The translations under genes were made by a program, and so were the position numbers. Below are positions 4,432-6,555 of a stretch of DNA of 6,555 bases, one piece after another; the first letter of the stretch is position 1; every line of letters begins with the position of its first letter. Source of the stretch: Stenotrophomonas sp. GTDB taxonomy: Bacteria > Pseudomonadota > Gammaproteobacteria > Xanthomonadales > Xanthomonadaceae. The notes below the pieces were generated by a model. It searched no databases. It was not told the DNA's origin and worked only from the letters and a program-made list of their open reading frames with translations. The stretch covers positions 1-6,555 of the forward strand of contig QFOV01000187.1 of assembly GCA_003248565.1 (NCBI GenBank), written 5' to 3'.

Positions 4432-6036
4432 TCAATACAACGTCCGCTCCGGCGCACCGGCTGCCGGCGGGGTGTACTGGTACAACCACGTTTCGGTCAG
4501 GGTCTTGCCGCCGCTGCGCAGGTAGAGCCGCACGTCGATCTGCTCGGTGCTGCCATCCGGCGGCACCAGGTCGAACATGGCGCGGTAGCCCTTGATCTCC
4601 CGCAGCGGGCGCGCCGATACCACTTCCACACGGCCACGGCTGGTTTCCACCACTGCCTCGACGTCGGCCTTGTCGATCAGGCCCGCCAGTTCGCCGCCTT
4701 CGAAATCCACCGCGAAACGCCACGAGAAATACTCGCGCTTCTTGCCGATGATGCCACCCAGGCCGGTGCGGCTGGCCACGCAGTGGGCAAGCGGCGGACG
4801 TGCCGGCGGCTCGGCGCCCCAATACAGACGATAGCCGACCAGCAGTTCCTGGCCCGGCTGCGGCTTGGCCTTGGGGTTCCAGAAGGCGACGATGTTGTCG
4901 AAGGTTTCATCGACGGTGGGAATCTCCACCAGCTGCACCGAACCTTCGCCCCATTGCCCCTTCGGCTCGATCCACAGGCAGGGGCGCTTCTCGTAGAACA
5001 CGCCGTCGTCCTGGTAATGGTCGAAGTTGCGGTCGCGCTGCAGCAGGCCGAAGCCGCGCGGGTTGTTGTCGACGAACATGTTGAAACGCAGGTTGGCCGG
5101 GTTGCACAGCGGCCGCCAGATCCACTCGCCGGCACCGTTCCACATCGACAGGCCATCGGTATCGTGGATCTCCGGGCGCCAGTCCCAATCCATGCGGCGG
5201 TCGTTCTCGCCGACCTGGTACATGCTGGTGCACGGCGCGATGCCGAGCCGCTCGATTTCCTTGCGCGGGTACAACGCGCTGTCGATGTCCATCAGCAGCA
5301 CATCGCCATTGGTGATCGCGAAACGATAGGCACCGGCCACGCTGGGTGAATCCAGCAGGCCATAAACAACGATGGTGTCCGAATCAGCGGCAGGCTGCTC
5401 CAGGTAATAGGCGATGAAGTCCGGGAACTCCTCCGGGCGGCCCATGCCGGTATCGATCGCCAGGCCACGCGCCGACTGCCCGTACTGGCCCTCCTTGCCC
5501 ACCGCGCGGAAATAGCTGGCGCCAAGGAAGGCCGCGAAGTCGCGGTCGGTATCGCTGCGGGTATTGAGGCGGAAGCCGGCAAAGCCGAGGTCGGCCGGCA
5601 ACTCGCCATCGTGGATGCCGCTCCTGCCGTAGTTGAAGGCCGCGCCGTCATAGGCCAGCTCCTGCGCCTTGCCATCGACCACGTCGAACATGCGCACCGG
5701 CGAATGGAAGTACAGGCCGAGGTGGAAGAACTTCGCCTGGAACTTGCCGGGCTGGTCAGCCCATAGCGCATGGTCCTGGCGGTAGCCGATGGACTGGTAC
5801 TGGTCCCAGTCGAGTTTCTCCAGCGCGCCCGGCAGGGTGCGCTTGTGGCTCTTGTACGGCGCCTGCGCCAGCGCACGGGCTTGGCCCTTGAGCGTGGCAA
5901 AGTCGAAAGGCTGCGCTTGGCCCAGCCGGCGCAGGCCCAGCTGGGCGGGTTTGCCAGCCGCGCAGGCGCTGAAGGCCGGAAGACCGAATGCCGCCAGGGC
6001 GGCAGCGGCGTTGCGCAGGAAGTCGCGTCGTTGCAT
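4432..6036 (-). CDS. opgD: Glucans biosynthesis protein D, Tat-exported periplasmic glucan enzyme (GH186 family)
   Basis: 534 residues from the ATG at 6036. The frame extends to a TTG at 6078, but the ATG is preferred because it places the twin-arginine signal MQRRDFLRNAAAALAAFGLP at the very start. The whole mature chain is an MdoG/OpgG domain and, from memory, aligns with E. coli OpgD: KFQAKFFHLGLYF (98-110), FLGASYFRAVG (170-180), SARGLAIDTG (188-197), IAPCTSMYQVGENDRRM (266-282), EIHDTDGLSMWNGAGEWIWRPL (289-310), NNPRGFGLLQRDR (324-336), ETFDNIVAFW (377-386). In E. coli the catalytic pair I recall is D300 and D388; a constant offset of 8 gives D292 and D380 here, both present. The C-terminal part is shorter than in E. 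coli after RTGLGG. OpgD shapes osmoregulated periplasmic glucans made by OpgH. No opgG or opgH lies nearby. FSAC at 22-25 is a poor lipobox. Confidence 0.93.
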   Translation of the reverse strand: MQRRDFLRNAAAALAAFGLPAFSACAAGKPAQLGLRRLGQAQPFDFATLKGQARALAQAPYKSHKRTLPGALEKLDWDQYQSIGYRQDHALWADQPGKFQAKFFHLGLYFHSPVRMFDVVDGKAQELAYDGAAFNYGRSGIHDGELPADLGFAGFRLNTRSDTDRDFAAFLGASYFRAVGKEGQYGQSARGLAIDTGMGRPEEFPDFIAYYLEQPAADSDTIVVYGLLDSPSVAGAYRFAITNGDVLLMDIDSALYPRKEIERLGIAPCTSMYQVGENDRRMDWDWRPEIHDTDGLSMWNGAGEWIWRPLCNPANLRFNMFVDNNPRGFGLLQRDRNFDHYQDDGVFYEKRPCLWIEPKGQWGEGSVQLVEIPTVDETFDNIVAFWNPKAKPQPGQELLVGYRLYWGAEPPARPPLAHCVASRTGLGGIIGKKREYFSWRFAVDFEGGELAGLIDKADVEAVVETSRGRVEVVSARPLREIKGYRAMFDLVPPDGSTEQIDVRLYLRSGGKTLTETWLYQYTPPAAGAPERTLY

Positions 6037-6147
6037 GGAAAGACGTGCCAGTTGGGGACCGCTGCATGGTAGGCGCAATTACGTGAATCGACAGCCTCGG
6101 AGCTGGGGCGGATGAACATCGCCTTCAGCCAGCCGGCGAAAGGCCTA

Positions 6148-6187
6148 CCCCTCCCAAACCCTCCCCTTGCCTGCGGCAAAGGGAGGG
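6148..6187 (+). repeat. Hairpin repeat D with overlapping G-quadruplex motif
   Basis: Bases 6159-6171 pair with 6175-6187 (13 positions, one C-A mismatch) around the loop TGC, the same size, loop and mismatch position as element B. C runs at 6148-6151, 6153-6155, 6159-6161 and 6163-6166 are spaced by 1, 3 and 1 bases, so the minus strand fits the canonical quadruplex pattern. Two of these runs form the left hairpin arm. Confidence 0.7.
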
Positions 6188-6199
6188 AGCTGGTCCTGC

Positions 6200-6221
6200 G
6201 TAGTGCCGAGCCATGCTCGGG
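6200..6221 (+). repeat. SMAG-type REP element, copy 2
   Basis: GTAG (6200-6203), T, then GCCGAGC-CAT-GCTCGGG: a 6-bp stem plus one mismatched outer position. It matches copy 1 at 21 of 22 bases and is on the opposite strand. Hairpin repeat D lies 12 bases before it, in the same relative order as repeat C and copy 1. Confidence 0.75.
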
Positions 6222-6263
6222 AGAGGCCTCACCGGTATAGCTCCAGCACCGCAGGGCTACGCC

Positions 6264-6555
6264 CTAACGACACGCACCCGCCAACTGCAACGCGGCCGCA
6301 TGCGAACACAGGAATCCACGCTGCTTCGCCTCGTCATCCCCGCCGTCCCACTGCAACAGTGTCCACTGCTCGGATGCCTGCATCCGTTCGCCGGCTTGCA
6401 GCTCGCGGTAAGGCGCGTGCACTTCCATCTCCAGCAAGCCCTCGGCGATACCGCCTGCATCCAGATACAGCTCGACCTGGGCCTGCTCGGGATGGATGCT
6501 GGCACGCGGCTGCTTGGCAAAACGGATGATCAAGGCCTGGCTGCCATTGAAGCCT
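6264..6555 (-). CDS. C-terminal part of a DUF4380-like (mutarotase-fold) protein, 5' end outside window
   Basis: The frame is open to the right edge of the window and ends at a TAG (6264-6266), giving the last 96 residues, beginning GFNGSQALIIRFAKQ. A TTG at 6533 and other internal starts are not convincing, since good coding sequence continues upstream of them. The readable part has YLDAGGIAEGLLEMEVHAPY followed by ELQAGERMQASEQWTLLQWDG. The pattern of an E-(L/M)-E-x-H-x-P-Y strand, then L-x-x-G-E and an aromatic-rich strand, recalls the C-terminal end of DUF4380 and other galactose-mutarotase-like beta-sandwich proteins, which bind or modify sugars. This is recognition from memory of a short piece; a different beta-sandwich family is possible. 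It is on the same strand as opgD with 227 bases between them. Confidence 0.6.
   Translation of the reverse strand, partial: GFNGSQALIIRFAKQPRASIHPEQAQVELYLDAGGIAEGLLEMEVHAPYRELQAGERMQASEQWTLLQWDGGDDEAKQRGFLCSHAAALQLAGACR

Larger units (their letters stand above)
6037..6263. repeat. Intergenic region upstream of opgD with repeats
   Basis: This 227-base spacer lies between two minus-strand genes and should hold the opgD promoter. It contains hairpin repeat D (6148-6187), SMAG copy 2 (6200-6221) and a small hairpin AGGGC-TAC-GCCCT (6253-6265) that overlaps the stop codon of the upstream gene. The part nearest opgD (6037-6140) shows no clear promoter box and no strong Shine-Dalgarno. Confidence 0.65.

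Noticed and set aside
4351..5349. A 332-codon open frame on the plus strand antisense to opgD.
   Set aside because: It starts inside the repeat region and its content is the shadow of the opgD codons. OpgD on the other strand is conserved over its whole length.
6037..6078. An upstream TTG start for opgD adding 14 residues.
   Set aside because: It would bury the twin-arginine motif away from the N-terminus; the ATG at 6036 gives a normal Tat signal peptide.

Overview
The window is about 6.5 kb of GC-rich chromosomal DNA from a gammaproteobacterium of the Xanthomonadaceae/Lysobacteraceae, most likely a Stenotrophomonas. Three things point there. The Rep helicase, thymidine kinase and OpgD have the character of that family. 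Two copies of a REP element carry the GTAG head and the GCCGAGC-CAT-GCTCGGC stem typical of the SMAG repeats of S. maltophilia. The intergenic spaces are filled with short pyrimidine-rich hairpin repeats of the kind common in xanthomonads. The genus call rests on recall and pattern, not on a database search.

Layout, left to right: (1) 1-483, minus: 5' part of a RimJ/RimL-type GNAT acetyltransferase, cut by the window edge. (2) 484-712: a repeat cluster with three pyrimidine-rich hairpin elements and one SMAG. (3) 713-2698, minus: complete rep, a UvrD/Rep-type 3'-5' DNA helicase. (4) 2699-2863: divergent promoter region with overlapping inverted repeats. (5) 2864-3586, plus: exported Sel1-repeat protein of unknown role. 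(6) 3669-4289, plus: tdk, thymidine kinase, probably read from a promoter whose -10 box abuts the ATG (leaderless). (7) 4290-4431: convergent intergenic region with one hairpin repeat beside each stop codon. (8) 4432-6036, minus: opgD, a Tat-exported periplasmic glucan enzyme. (9) 6037-6263: spacer with another hairpin repeat and a second SMAG. (10) 6264-6555, minus: C-terminal part of a protein resembling DUF4380/mutarotase-like proteins, cut by the window edge.

The genes do not form one pathway. They are housekeeping or envelope genes in separate transcription units: DNA replication restart (rep), thymidine salvage (tdk), osmoregulated periplasmic glucan (opgD), and an uncharacterised periplasmic protein. 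No phage, IS, CRISPR, tRNA or rRNA gene is seen.

The most interesting material is non-coding. The hairpin repeats all have a 3-nt loop and a flank of regularly spaced G runs. In three of them the four G runs fit the canonical G-quadruplex pattern while two of those runs also form an arm of the hairpin, so hairpin and quadruplex would compete. The other notable points are an OpgD likely orthologous to the Xanthomonas cyclic-glucan-forming transglycosylase, and a thymidine kinase that has lost most of its structural zinc ligands.
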